Position numbers and translations under genes: made by a program. From NCBI GenBank assembly GCA_029717555.1, contig JAMDHS010000074.1, positions 1 through 64,000 on the forward strand: a DNA stretch of 64,000 bases, in the 5' to 3' direction. This DNA comes from Peribolospora baueri. Its lineage: Eukaryota > Basidiomycota > Peribolosporomycetes > Peribolosporales > Peribolosporaceae. The notes below the pieces were generated by a model, which was not told where the DNA came from, searched no databases, and saw nothing but the letters and a program-made list of their open reading frames with translations. This document shows, one piece after another, positions 47,224 through 58,484 of the stretch (the stretch's first letter is position 1; each line of letters opens with the position of its first letter).

Positions 47224-50154
47224 ATGGACGAGAAGAAGGACATATCGTCGTCACCTGCCCCGACCCCGTCACCGCTGGCGAGCAAACTGCCGTCCTCTTC
47301 GGCGCCGATGCCCTCCGATGCTGCGAGTCCGACGCAAGGCGGACACGTGGGTAACGTCGACGGACGTGTCGAAGTGCTCGACATCGAAGGCCGGGGCCGG
47401 GGCGACGACGACGATAAGGCGCTTGAAGCAGGAAGAAAGGAACTGAAGGGGACGATGGAGAGCAGGCTAGTTTGGAAACTGGATTGGCTGGTGCGTACGT
47501 CGTCCCTCTCCCACTTTGGCCTTCGTTCATCCGGCCGGGATCGGATGAACGAACGAACGAATGAATGCTGGACATGGACGACGACGACCGACCCCCATTC
47601 GATCCCTCCTCGTCAACCGCAGATCATGCCGCTCTCAGCTATCTTTTACCTCTTTGCCTGTCAGTTCTCCAGCCCAGCCCACTCCCGCTCGTTGCCGATG
47701 ATCGCCTCTTGACTGCTTACCCCGTTTCCTCCTCACAGACCTGGACAGAGGAAACATCGGAAACGCCAAGCTCCAAGGTCTTCAAACGGACGTCTTGGGA
47801 TCCAGCTCGCAGCATTATGACACCGCCGTGTCCGTGTATTTGTGAGTGTTCGTTGCTTCGCACAGAGATCGTCTCGCGGAGTCGCCAAGGCCACGGTCGA
47901 TATCCTTTGCTCACCTGACGCTCACAGTCTCGCTTGTCGTCTTTAAGCGCGTCTTACATCATTTTCCAAGGTCATTTCTCAACTCCTGCCCACTTTGACC
48001 CTTTATTTCACCGTTTAGCTCATTCATCGTCGTCTCTTCTCTTCACCCTCCTTGCCTTTCTCCGTCCCATTCTCTCAGTGCCCGCCAACCTGGCTGTGAA
48101 AAGGTTTCCGCCGAGCAAGTGGATCGGCTCGTGCGCTATTGCGTGGGGGACCATCAGCGTGTTACAGACGGTGAGTCGTCGTGGACTGGCTGGCTTTGCG
48201 AGGTTAGAGCGGACATGTTGTGTGGGTTGCTTTATTCGTTCCTTTTGTCTCCTCGCCCCGGTGCTTCGTTTAGGCGGCGACAAACCCGGCTGGGCTTTAT
48301 GTGCTGCGCATCATGCTCGGCTTAGCCGAGGTGAGTCGTCTTCTACAGCATCGGCCGCGGCCGCTCCAGAAGTCGCAATCCTTTCTCGCTCCTGACACGG
48401 CAGTCGTCTCTTCCCTACCCTTCGTGGGTCTCCCTAGGCCGGCTTCACCAGCGCCATGCTCCTTTATTTCTCTTACTTTTATCGTCGTGACGAAATGGGC
48501 ATGCGCACCGCCATATACGTCAGCAGCGCCGCTAGCGCCGGGTGCGTTTGGCTTCTATCCTCGTTCTGGCCTTCACGTCCTCTTAAACCCAGCCATGGGA
48601 GTCATTGGGTTCTATTACTGACCTGGGACGTCTTGTCTATTCGCTCGGCACAGAGCTTTTGGCGGTGTGATCGCGTACGGTACCGCGCTCATCAACAGCC
48701 ACGTAGCAAACTGGAAGATCCTCTTCTTCGTCGAAGGGTTTCCGAGTGAGCCTTTCCGCTTTCTCTTCCCGCTTTTTTTCTTCTGCCTCAGCGGTGCTGT
48801 GCGTTCATCTGCTTTCTCCCCATTTATCACCGGTCATCGCAACGGTATAGCTATTCTCGTTGGCTTCATCGCTCTTTTCCTTCTTCCTGACCGGCCGGAG
48901 ACGACACGATGGCTGACCGCAGAAGAGAAGGTTCTCGCCATCCAGAGGATCGGCCGGGAGACCGCAGTGGACAAGGCAGGCTACGTCGACAAGAAACAAA
49001 TCTGGCCCGCCTTCAAGGAGCCGAAGATTTATCTCCAAGGTTTGGCCTTCATGGGGGCGGTGAGTCAAGTCGTCCCGAGAGTCGCTCGATGTGGAACTCG
49101 TGTGCGTTCTGAACGCTCCGTTTTCGGTAATTCAACAGAACGTGGCCTTGTCCTCCATCAACGCCTTCTTGCCGTCCATCATCAAGACGCTCGGCTGGTC
49201 TTCTGCCAAGGCGCAGCTGATGACGGTAAGTTTCGCTCGTCCAAATACAAATGACTAGGTCAACTGAGGACGGTCACTTCTGTGTTCGCCCCCACCCTTC
49301 CCAGGTGCCACCTTATGCGTGCGCGTTTGTGGTCATGTTCATTAACGCTTGGTTCTCGGACCGATGGCGTACCCGAGGCTGGAGTATCGCCGCGTTTGCG
49401 ACGGTTGCCATGGCGGGCTACATCGTGCGTTCGTCGCCTCTCTGTCCTTGTGCTCATGTCTTCCTGACGCTCGCTTTTTCCACGCCTTTTCGCTTCCCAA
49501 GATCTTGGACACGGTGCATTACAATAACCACGTCCGCTACTTTGCCACCTTCCTTATTACCCTTGGCACTTACCCTACCATTCCCACTATCGTTTCTTGG
49601 GCGAGCAACAACGCGCTCACGGAGACGCAGAGGGCGGTCGCCATCGGAACGACCGTGTCAGTGGGCCAGGTGGGAGGGATCATCGGTGCGTGACGTTTGC
49701 TCGACATTTTAAACATATTGATAGGACGTCGCTCCTTCCTTCCTTCCTTATTTATTTATATATTTATGTAACATTTTATTTCCTTCATCTCAAACCTCAC
49801 AGGCGCCTTCATCTACCATGACAACGACGCGCCCATCTGGACGATCGGCTTCACCGTCTGCGCTGTTTTCGCCTTCCTCGTCGTCGCTGTCGCCATCGTC
49901 CTGCACTTCTGGTACCAACATGAGAATCGGATAAAGGACCGGAGAGCGCTCGGTGAAGGCGATGTTGATGCTGGGCTGGAGGCCGGGAAGGTGGGAGGCG
50001 AAATGGCGGCAGTGAAGGAGGCCAAGTTCCGGTGAGCGTCGGATGCGACTACGTGTCTGGATCGTCGGCCTCGGGCGACCGTCGGTTGGGCTCACACTCT
50101 GCTTTACGGAACACATTCCCACCCCGACTGACCTCGTGCAGATATATCACATGA
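47224..50154 (+). CDS. MFS carrier, allantoate permease (Dal5/ACS) type
   Basis: Fourteen exons (47224-47490, 47623-47659, 47739-47841, 47948-47970, 48079-48170, 48274-48330, 48438-48541, 48654-48745, 48851-49059, 49139-49225, 49305-49424, 49502-49685, 49803-50031, 50142-50154) join in phase to 538 residues. The cytosolic N-terminus (about 85 residues) is followed by twelve helices. Dal5-family signatures: LSAIFYLFAYLDRGNIGNA, VPANLAVKRFPPSKWIG, LRIMLGLAEAGFTSAM, YFYRRDEMGMRTAIYVS, NWKILFFVEGFPT and FLLPDRPETTRWLTAEE. The family imports anionic nitrogenous or carboxylic compounds (allantoate, ureidosuccinate, nicotinate, biotin precursors); substrate here is unknown. Exons of 23 and 13 nt are very small, the first using donor GTCATT and acceptor TTTAAG, so that junction is the least sure. 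Confidence 0.9.
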
Positions 50155-51152
50155 TGTTTCGTGACCGCATGCGTGCCCGCATCTTCCTTTTCAGGTCGTT
50201 TCGCGAATCCGAACGTTGCCTGCTACGTCAAGAGTGGCAAAGATACGATACAGTCAGGAATTATGACATACCGTTGATATCTAGAACCCAACCCGTCTTG
50301 GCTCGAACCGTGTAAAAGTAGACTCGACGACAAGAGCGCTTGAAACCATGGACGTTTGTTTCTACGACCACAGTCACCCGCCCCGCCCCTTGCCGAACGC
50401 TTAGCACGCCACCACGGTCAAAAGTCGTTCCCTTCTCCAACTGCATCAGCGGAGACACATCTCGGCGCAACCTCTTCCAATCGATACGAGACTGGGTTCA
50501 AGGTGACTCCTTTTTACCACTTCTGAGCAAGTCAACGTTATGATTTGGACGGAGCATCGAGCGAGGACCGATGTCGATCAGAAGAAAGCGCTTCTGCAGA
50601 TCTCCTTGCCTTGGATCGCTCGCTCGTGACGACGACGAGGAATCGACCGACTTCGGCGTCGGAAGACACCATCGCCCAGAAAAACAAAAGACGTCGTGTC
50701 GTGGCTCACAGCTTCAGGAGCCCTAGCTAGCTGCGAAACGCGATGCATTCGCAGCACAAGGGTGTGTGTGGGACAGGTATGGTAAAAAGCTGAAGGTCTA
50801 TCGACTTCGCTACAAGGCGGATGGGATATGCGTGTGCGTTTGTACAAGACAGGACGGTCCAGGGAAGGGAGTGGCGACGGCGACGGATGAGAAGAGGTAC
50901 GAATGACGTGCTTCGATGATCAAAGGGATAACGGAGCGAGGGGTATCTAGGATCCGGCCGAGCGGATGGGCGAAGTGAGAAAGCGCACAACGGGAACGGG
51001 GCAAGAGACACACACGGGCGACGGAAGGAAGGTCGGGTAAAAACGAACGCACGTACTGTGAGAAAGAGGCAACAGAGGCCGCATATTCTACGGAGAAAGA
51101 CGTAAAAAGTCAGGGAAGTACGGATGGACGCGGCTCGAACGACGGTGGCACG
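50155..51152. other. Convergent intergenic region
   Basis: It separates the 3' ends of the MFS gene (+) and the RA-PH gene (-). I see nothing beyond presumed 3' UTRs. Confidence 0.6.
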
Positions 51153-54100
51153 TCATCGCCGGCTTGAACCCAACGCTGCAGACGAAAAGTTGAGCAGAGG
51201 TTGGCCCTCGGCGCGTAACTTTCTCTGCTTGGCAGCGACGACCTCTTTTCTCGCCCCGGCGTCCAACTTTGCCCACGTCCTTGCGTCCACGCCTACCGCG
51301 CCGGCTGCTTGCTCCAGCGCAGCGCCCTTGAGGGCCGGAGGTGCGACGGCCGAGGTGGCCAACAGCGACCCCTCCTGAAAAGGGCCGTCGTTGAGCTTGC
51401 CGCCAAGGTGCCGGGGAAAGTCTGGCTGGTCGACGAGCCTCCGTTGGGGGCGCGACGAGACGGTGCCTCGGCGAGAGAGGCCGCCGCCACCGCCGCCGCC
51501 GGTGGAGGAGGAAGGGTCGGTGGGCCTGGGGGAAGCGCTTTCCGACGGAGAGGATGGCGGATTCGCCTCGGGCGGCGGGCGGAAAAGGGCGGCACGCTCT
51601 TGTCGCAGAATGTAGGTCTGCAAACAGCGGGACGAGCGAGACGGCAGGCGACCAAATCAGCGCCCTCCTCTATTGACGTAACCAACGCGACCAAAAAAAC
51701 AAAAAGTCTCCCCTCATACTCACCCTGGCGTTCAAAATAGCCCTTACCCAATCTCGATGAGCGGCGGGGTCACTCAACGAGAAATAGTGTACGTAATCCA
51801 GTTCCGGGTTCTCAAAGATGGTCACAGGGTCCTGCGAGCGCAGGGCGAACCCGTACGCTTTGGGGCCTTTCATGCCATCGCCAAAGATATAGACGTCAAA
51901 GTTGGACAAGGCGCAGACCGGCATTTCGTCCCTGCCCTTTTCGGACTTTGCATGGTAGAGGGAGTGGTCCCGGAGCTCGAGCCAACGCTTGGACCATTTG
52001 CCTTTGCGCACTTGCCAGTAAACCCAGCCTGCGAGGCGCGGGGAAGTAGCGGGGACGGACTGGAAAGGCCGGAATTGTCGACGATCATCATGGCAGGGGA
52101 ATTGAATATCTCAGCTGAAGCGACTACCAGAAAGAAAAACAAGGACGAAGAGCGCAGGCGAGACGACGGCGTGAGGACACGCACCTTGAGAGTGAGGTAT
52201 GAGGACAGCTCGGTCCTCTTAAGGATGAGGAAATCTTGTGCCGCCGTCCAGTTCTCCACAATCTCCGATACGATCTCGTATTCTCTCAGCGGGCGCTCTG
52301 AACCCGCATGGAAAACGAAGGTAGAAGGAAGCCGAAACAAGAGAATTTTTTTAGTCCTGCCTTGCTCCCCCACCTCGCCACATCCGGACGACGGAATCAA
52401 CCCGAACAGAAACCTCCACCCCCCCAACCCCCCGGCCCAAAAACTCACCGATGCCGAGACTAAAAGAGCTCTCCCAGAGCACCCACGCGCCAGCGGCGTT
52501 GGCCTGCGCCTCAGAAGGAGAGAGCACCTTGACCATCGCTTCTCTCACCACTTCTGCCGCCCTGGCGGAAGCCGAGGTCTCCACGACGGTGTACCGTTGT
52601 CGGTTGCCCACGTAGACGCGGTACTGGACTCGGCGAGCGGCGGAGAGATGGGGGGGTGCTGCGTCGGGCCCTCCCGTGCGGTGGCCAGGGACGCCACTGA
52701 TCGAAGAATGGGGACTGAGCGCCGCGGGGTTCTGGCTCTGAAAAGAGTCCCCCCCGACCGGCGCACCGCCTCCCCCTCCTCCTCGGGCAGTAGCGGATGA
52801 GACGACCGAAGCGGCGGAGTGGGCGTCGAGGGAGTATTTGCGGTCCTGAGCCGCGTGCGGAGGAGGAGGGTTAGGGACTGGCATGCGCGGGCTGGGGGGA
52901 GCGGGAGGGATGAGGGTGGTGGTGGGCAAGGGAGGAGCTTCGCCAAAGAGCGCCATCGGTCTCGCGCTGGGGACGTCCTTTCCGCCGAGGGATCGACTCC
53001 TCCAGCGCAACGGCTGCACCGCCGACACGTCTTCCGGACTCAGGGCGCCAGAGGCGCTGGAAGAGGCGGGAGAGGAGGACGACGGCATCGACATGCCCGC
53101 CAAGGCTGACACGGTCGGGTTGAGGTCCTGTCGCGTCTTCTCCAGCGCTGCCAATTCGCGCGAGCCGCTCGGTCTTCGCATCGACGGTCCTGCGGCGGCG
53201 GCGGCGGAGGAGGAGGATGGAGACGGGGACGAAGAGGACATGAGCGCCTGACGCGCGTAGAGCTGCGCGGGCGTCAACATCGCCAACGAAGAGGCGGGAT
53301 CGCCCCTCGCGCCCGCAGGCCGTCGCTCCGTCATGCTTCGTACGAGCGCCGTTTGTTGATGGAGCATGTGCGCCTTCAGATCCGCGGACGACGGGATGGG
53401 CATGGTGGCCTGACGAGTCGGATTGACCGGACGCGACGCCGCCGCCGCCGCCGCCGCGGCGTGAAAAGCCGTGAGGGGTCCGGCGGTGGGCATCGCAAAG
53501 GTGGCCACCAATGGCCGGCCATCCGGACCGGTGGGCAATGCCGGCGGACGGGACCGACCGCGGGAGAGACTTCTCGTAGACGCCTTGGCGGTCAGTACGG
53601 AATGTTGGGACGGTTCTGGCGCTTCGTTGCGCACGCGGCGAGTCCTGCCCGCGCGCAAGGTGTCGGCGTACACGACGTCGTGATGATGATGATCGATGGC
53701 AGAAGGAGGGGAACCTTGGCTCGCTTGCACGGCGAGCAGACGCCTGGTAAGTTCGTCAGGACTGAGCTGGTACCCGCCGTCGAAATGCCCCCCGTTCAGC
53801 CCCTCCTCCGCGGCGGCGGCCGCTGCCGCGCCGGTCCGCCGCCGCTCCTCGAGGGCCATCTTGATGCGCTCCTTCTCCCTCGCCTCTTTCGCCAGACGCC
53901 GCGCGTCGCGATCTGCCTTTGCCTGGTGACGGATGCTCTTCTGTGCGGTCAACGCCCCAGGGATGCGCTTCGCCAGGGGTACCTCGTCCGAATCGGAGCT
54001 TTCCTCCTCCTCTTCCTGCTTCTCCTCTTCTCCGTCTCTCTCCCCTCGTCGTCGGGACGTACTCGGAACGCGGGCGTGCTGCCGAAGAGACATGGGACGA

Positions 54101-54628
54101 GAAGACCCTTCAGTGGTGCCGTAATCGGAGACGGAGCGCGAGGCACCGCCGCCGCGGTCGTCCGAATCAGAGTCGGACGCGCTACCGTAAGGATCGGACG
54201 AGTCGGCGGACGACTCGTCCGAGGAGCGGTGGGTGTCGAAACTCTTCTTCTCGTCGGCACCCCATCGGACGGCAGTTCGGCCGTTTCGAGTGTTCTTCTG
54301 CCGCTGTTCTCGGCCACCGTCGTCCAATTCCTCCTCCTCTTCCTCCTCGTCGTCGCTCGATAGGTTCTCCTCTTCTTCGCTGTCCTCGCTTTTCACGGGA
54401 CGAGGGTGCCCACGATCGTCCCCGCCTCCCCGTCCGTCTCCGCCCCCATTCCCTCCACCACCACCACCACCACTTCCTCCTCCTCTTCCGCCTCCGCCAC
54501 CACCGGCGCCGCCCCAGTAATCATCCTCGCTCGAGCTCTCCTCCTCCTCCTCGCCGCTACCCTGCCCGCTCAACGGCCGCGAGTTGCGCCCGGACGCGAC
54601 TCGGTTGGACGCCACTCGGTGACCCTTC

Positions 54629-54662
<34 letters not shown>

Positions 54663-56370
54663 GGTTGTTGCCGCTTTCTTTCAGAGAGATTTCACCACCG
54701 CGAAGGGCGTCTTCGTCGTCGTCGTCAATGCGCCTAGCCTCTTCAGAGGCGGTCCCGCGCACGGGGAAGACGGAAGACAAAGGTGAAGTCGGCAGAGAAG
54801 GCAAAGGATCCGTCGCAGTCCTGTACATAGCGGACAGGAGCGTGGCCTGACGGGCGAGAAGGACGGCCGATGATGGCTCGCTCGGCAGATGGGGAGGAGG
54901 AAGGGGGCAGACAGGGGATGGGGTGGGGACGGCGGGAGGCGGGCGAGAAGGCGGTGAGGGCCTGGCGTCGACGGTACATGCTCTCTTCCGACGCGGGGGG
55001 GAAGAAGACGTCGTAGCGGAGGACACGCCGAGCGACGAGTCGTCTGCACCGGACGACGACGACGGCGGCGGCGGCGGCGGCGGTACGCCGGGTAGCGGAC
55101 GCGTAGGCTTGGCGGGGCGCGTCGCGGTGGGCGTGGAAGCCGGTGGGGCAGGCGGAAGAGGGAGGTTTGGAGGCGGGGCGAGAGGCGGGCGCGTAGCAGA
55201 AGGCGACGAATCGAGATCGTCTGGTCCGAGCGGGGTGGAGCGACTCCTCCTGAGCGGCTTGCTCTTCAGGGGAGACGAACTTCTGACGGGAGATTTGAGC
55301 GGTTGCTCGGGGAACGTCGTCCCGTCGTCGGCCGCCGACGAGCACAGCCTGTCCTCGACCTCTGCCCAATGCAAGAGTTCGCTCAACTGCGACTCGAAGC
55401 CGGCGGAAAGGGTGGACGAGAGGCCAAAGGTGTCTATGCTGTCGGGGCGTGGAAGACACGTAAGGCCTGAGGCGACCGTCTTGAGTGATTCCGTAGACGG
55501 CGATTCCGTCGACGACGCTATTGGCAGCTCGCCCGCAGCCGCCGCCTGACTACCGTCCACCGCTTCTATGCCGTGTCCAGCGTCCGTTGACGGCGACCGT
55601 GCCGGCTCATCGACGGCAGCAGCAGTAGTCGTAGATCGAAAGCGAGCGTGGAATTGGTCGTTGGTCGAAGACAAATCGAGCCTGGGGGGAGCTCTCTTTC
55701 TCCGATACGCCGACATGGACGGCATATCGCTAGGCGCAGGTGACGACGAAGAAGAAGGGCCGACGTGCACGGGATCGTCATGCTCATCATGCGCAGCATA
55801 GTGTGCGCCCGAGAGCGAGAGACCGAGGGAGGAGGATGGTTGAGCGTTTTGGTCATCGTCGCCGTCATCGTCCCGGGGCGGCACGACGTCCGCGCCCGCG
55901 CCCTCCCTGCGCAAAGTGGTGCTGCTGCCTCCGGCGAGCGCGAACAAGGGCGTGTCAGGCGTGCGCGGCCCAAAGGAGGTCACCGTGCTCGCCGGGCTCG
56001 TCAATGTGTCCAACACCAGCTTTGGCACCGCCGTCCCTGCTGCCCCTGCGCCTGTTCCTGCCCCTGCCCTGTTGCTGTCGCTGCGGCCTCGGGTGGAGCC
56101 ATCGATGGCGAGGTCGAGGTCGAGGGTATTCCTGCCAAAGCGCCAGTCCTCGAGGCCGAGCATGCTAACGGACAACTTCATGTCCTCTTCATCGCCGCCA
56201 GCAGCAGCAGCGATCGCGGCGGCGGCGGCGCCTCCTCGGACGAAGAGAGCGCGGCCGGCGGGGGAGCGCTTGGCGGAGGAGGGGGAGAGGTCAGGAAGAG
56301 ATCGCGGGGGAGGCGAAGGGAAGGCGAACCCGCCGCGGCGGCCGTCAGACATGGGCATGGATGTCGACAT
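51153..56370 (-). CDS. RA-PH domain adaptor with giant disordered N-terminus
   Basis: Four exons (52449-56370, 52185-52297, 51724-52059, 51153-51617) join in phase to 1611 residues. Residues 1-1245 are low-complexity (Ser, Pro, Ala, acidic, a poly-Asn run and Gly runs). Residues about 1246-1345 form a Ras-association-like fold (VQYRVYVGNRQRYTVVET, AAEVVREAMVKVL, WVLWESSFSLG, ERPLREYEIVSEIVENW), followed directly by a PH domain (about 1350-1455, GWVYWQVRKGKWSKRWLELR to HRDWVRAILNAR), then a 150-residue tail. RA followed by PH is the layout of animal Grb7/10 and RIAM/lamellipodin, which link Ras-family GTPases to membranes and actin; fungal members are little described. The large first exon has no intron for 3.9 kb, unlike its neighbours. 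Confidence 0.85.
54630..54671. repeat. GTT repeat coding for poly-Asn
   Basis: A nearly perfect GTT array on the plus strand reads as AAC on the minus strand and encodes the Asn run of the RA-PH protein. It is a likely polymorphic microsatellite. Confidence 0.85.
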
Positions 56371-57660
56371 GATCCAGCCGTCGTCCTGTTCTGTTCTCTA
56401 GCAGTATCGGACGCGAGAAGGCGAGGTGGGGGGAGCGGGGGAGGCTAGCGAGCAGGCAAACGAGCAAGCGAGCAACGCCCAAGCGAGCCGGTGCGGACCG
56501 CGGCGGGCGAGCGTTGGGGTCGTGCGGTGGGGAAGGGCGGTGGGCGAGAAGGAGAAGGAGAAGGAGGAGTGGGTGGAGTAAAATGGAAGAAAAAGAGTCG
56601 ATGGCCGTCGATGGTCGTTGGTCGTCGCCCGTCGTGGACGCGGCTGGAGAGGGCGGCGGGGACGCGAGGGAGCGCGCGATGCGCCGATCCGACGGTGCGG
56701 GCAGGCGAGGCGCCAGATGACGTCTGCGGGGGCCGGGCAGGGTGGCGAGGGGGCGGCGGCAGAAGGAGAAAAAAAAGGAGAAGAGGGGCGGGCGGTGGAG
56801 AAACGAAGATGAGGATGGAGGAGGGAACGAGAGGACGAAAGGAGGAGAGGAGAGGCAGGCCGAGGTGGCTGAGAAGAAAGTCTCTTTCTTCTCTCTTTCT
56901 TTCTTGCGTGCGACCCTGGCGCAATCCGCGACGATGCTTTGCCCCGCCGCCGGCGACTTGAATGAGTCTTTCTACTACAGCGACGAGCCGACACGCAGGG
57001 AGAGCAAATAAAAACGGAGGACTCGGCAGGAGAAGGAAGATGCATCGACGGGGCAGATCAGATAGATGAGAGATGGATAGACAGACATACGGATCGGATC
57101 GACAGAGGATCGACAGACGGACTGACGACTGACATGACTGACTGACATGACTGACTGACAGACACATGACACACAGATCGACCTCCTCCTCCTCCTCCTC
57201 CTCGTCGGTGACGATCGGGTAAGCAGAAAGGAGGCGATGATTGGATGATATGTTCGGCGTGTCTGTCGATGGGACGCGTCGTGCGCAACCAACCAACCAA
57301 CCGGCGTGGCAGAACAGAAAGAGGGTCGAATCGAGGTATGGGCCAGGAGAGCGGTGTGTATGTATATGTCAGTCGAATCTCAGCCGGCCATTCGGGAATG
57401 CGAAGGACGAATGGCGGGCGGTGGACGGGGTCGGTCGACTGGACGTCGCCGCCGAACCGAACCGAAGGAGGGGCAAGCGGCGAGATCAGATCCGGTTCCA
57501 CTTCTCGTGCGCGCCCAAGCCGTCGACATCATCATCGTCCACCACAACCAACGAGCGAGCGAGCGAGCGAGCGAGCGTTCCACCTTCCCTGGCCCCACCA
57601 TCACCCAACCAAGGGGGGAGCATAGGCTAACCAGCAGCAAACGGAAGGAAACCTGACACG
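56371..57660. promoter_or_regulatory. Divergent promoter, RA-PH gene / SDHAF1
   Basis: 1.3 kb without a supported gene. It carries purine-rich DNA to about 56900, an ACTGACATG-type tandem repeat at about 57118-57162, CCTCCT repeats at 57183-57203, and a GAGC array at 57552-57576. Confidence 0.55.
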
Positions 57661-58260
57661 ATGCCCAAGTTGTCCCCGAGCCAGCGCGAGGTGCTCGGCC
57701 TGTATCGGCGCCACCTCCGCATGGTCAGGAGTAAACCAGAGGTGAGCGATGCGAACGGAGGTTCGACGGGGGAGAGAAAGGGAAGAAAAGAAAGAAAGAA
57801 AAAAAGAAGGAATTGGGCCGGTCAGGACAGGACGGTCAAGCCACCTCGGACGGGCGGCGGATCGGATTCTCTCGTCTATGTAGGGTGTGGTGGGAAAAAC
57901 GAACGACCAAACGGCGAAATAAGATAGACAGACGATGAACGCACAGACAGCAAGCAGGCTGACCAGACGACCGAACGTACCTCCCCAACCCCCCAGGAAA
58001 CTCGATCAAACTGGCTCGCCTTTGTCCGCTACCACTTCCGCCACCCATCCATGGGCGGCGGCGTCTCCCGTCGGGACATAGGGACGATCGAGTACATGCT
58101 TCGGAGGGGTAGGCGGATCCTTGAGGAGTACGGCGCGACGAGCGTCAAGGACGTTGTTTTACCTCCTGAAGCGCGAGAGATGCAGCTCGGAAGTCCTAGG
58201 AGACCGGTGAGAAGGAGAGAGGCTCAGGAGGGGCAGGCGCAAGGACCAGCGGAGCGATGA
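57661..58260 (+). CDS. SDH6: Succinate dehydrogenase assembly factor 1 (LYR protein)
   Basis: Two exons (57661-57741, 57997-58260) join in phase to 114 residues. The N-terminus REVLGLYRRHLRMVRSKPE holds the LYR motif, with the following basic helix, then FVRYHFRHP, VSRRDIGTIEYMLRRGRR and SVKDVVLPP. These match SDHAF1/Sdh6, a mitochondrial matrix protein that recruits the Fe-S transfer machinery (via LYR) to the Sdh2 subunit of complex II. The intron lies right after the LYR helix and has a C-rich 3' end. A possible further donor after SPRRP (58207) could give a different, shorter tail. Confidence 0.88.
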
Positions 58261-58484
58261 AGGTCGTGTAAATGAACAGACGCTCGCCCCAGGCTGCTAT
58301 ATGCGAATTTCCAACTCGATCTTCGCTCGCTCTCCCAACTACACCTGTCAGGTCCACGAATCCCCTCAAGAAGAAAAAGGCCACCAGCTGAGCAACGTCG
58401 TTTTTCATATATATATCGATTCAGAATGCCCCCCGAACGTGGCGCTCTACCTTCGATCGACCCTTCCCCTCCTTCCTCTCGCTA
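58261..58484. other. Short convergent intergenic spacer
   Basis: It lies between the stop codons of SDHAF1 (+) and the APP1 gene (-). ATATATATATCG sits at about 58407. No gene seen. Confidence 0.55.

Noticed and set aside
53353-54363. Plus-strand open frames opposite the RA-PH exon
   Set aside because: Antisense shadows of low-complexity coding DNA; Arg-rich and without family features.
54630-54671. Triplet array considered as part of a CRISPR-like or satellite element
   Set aside because: It is a simple GTT microsatellite in a coding exon with no spacer structure.
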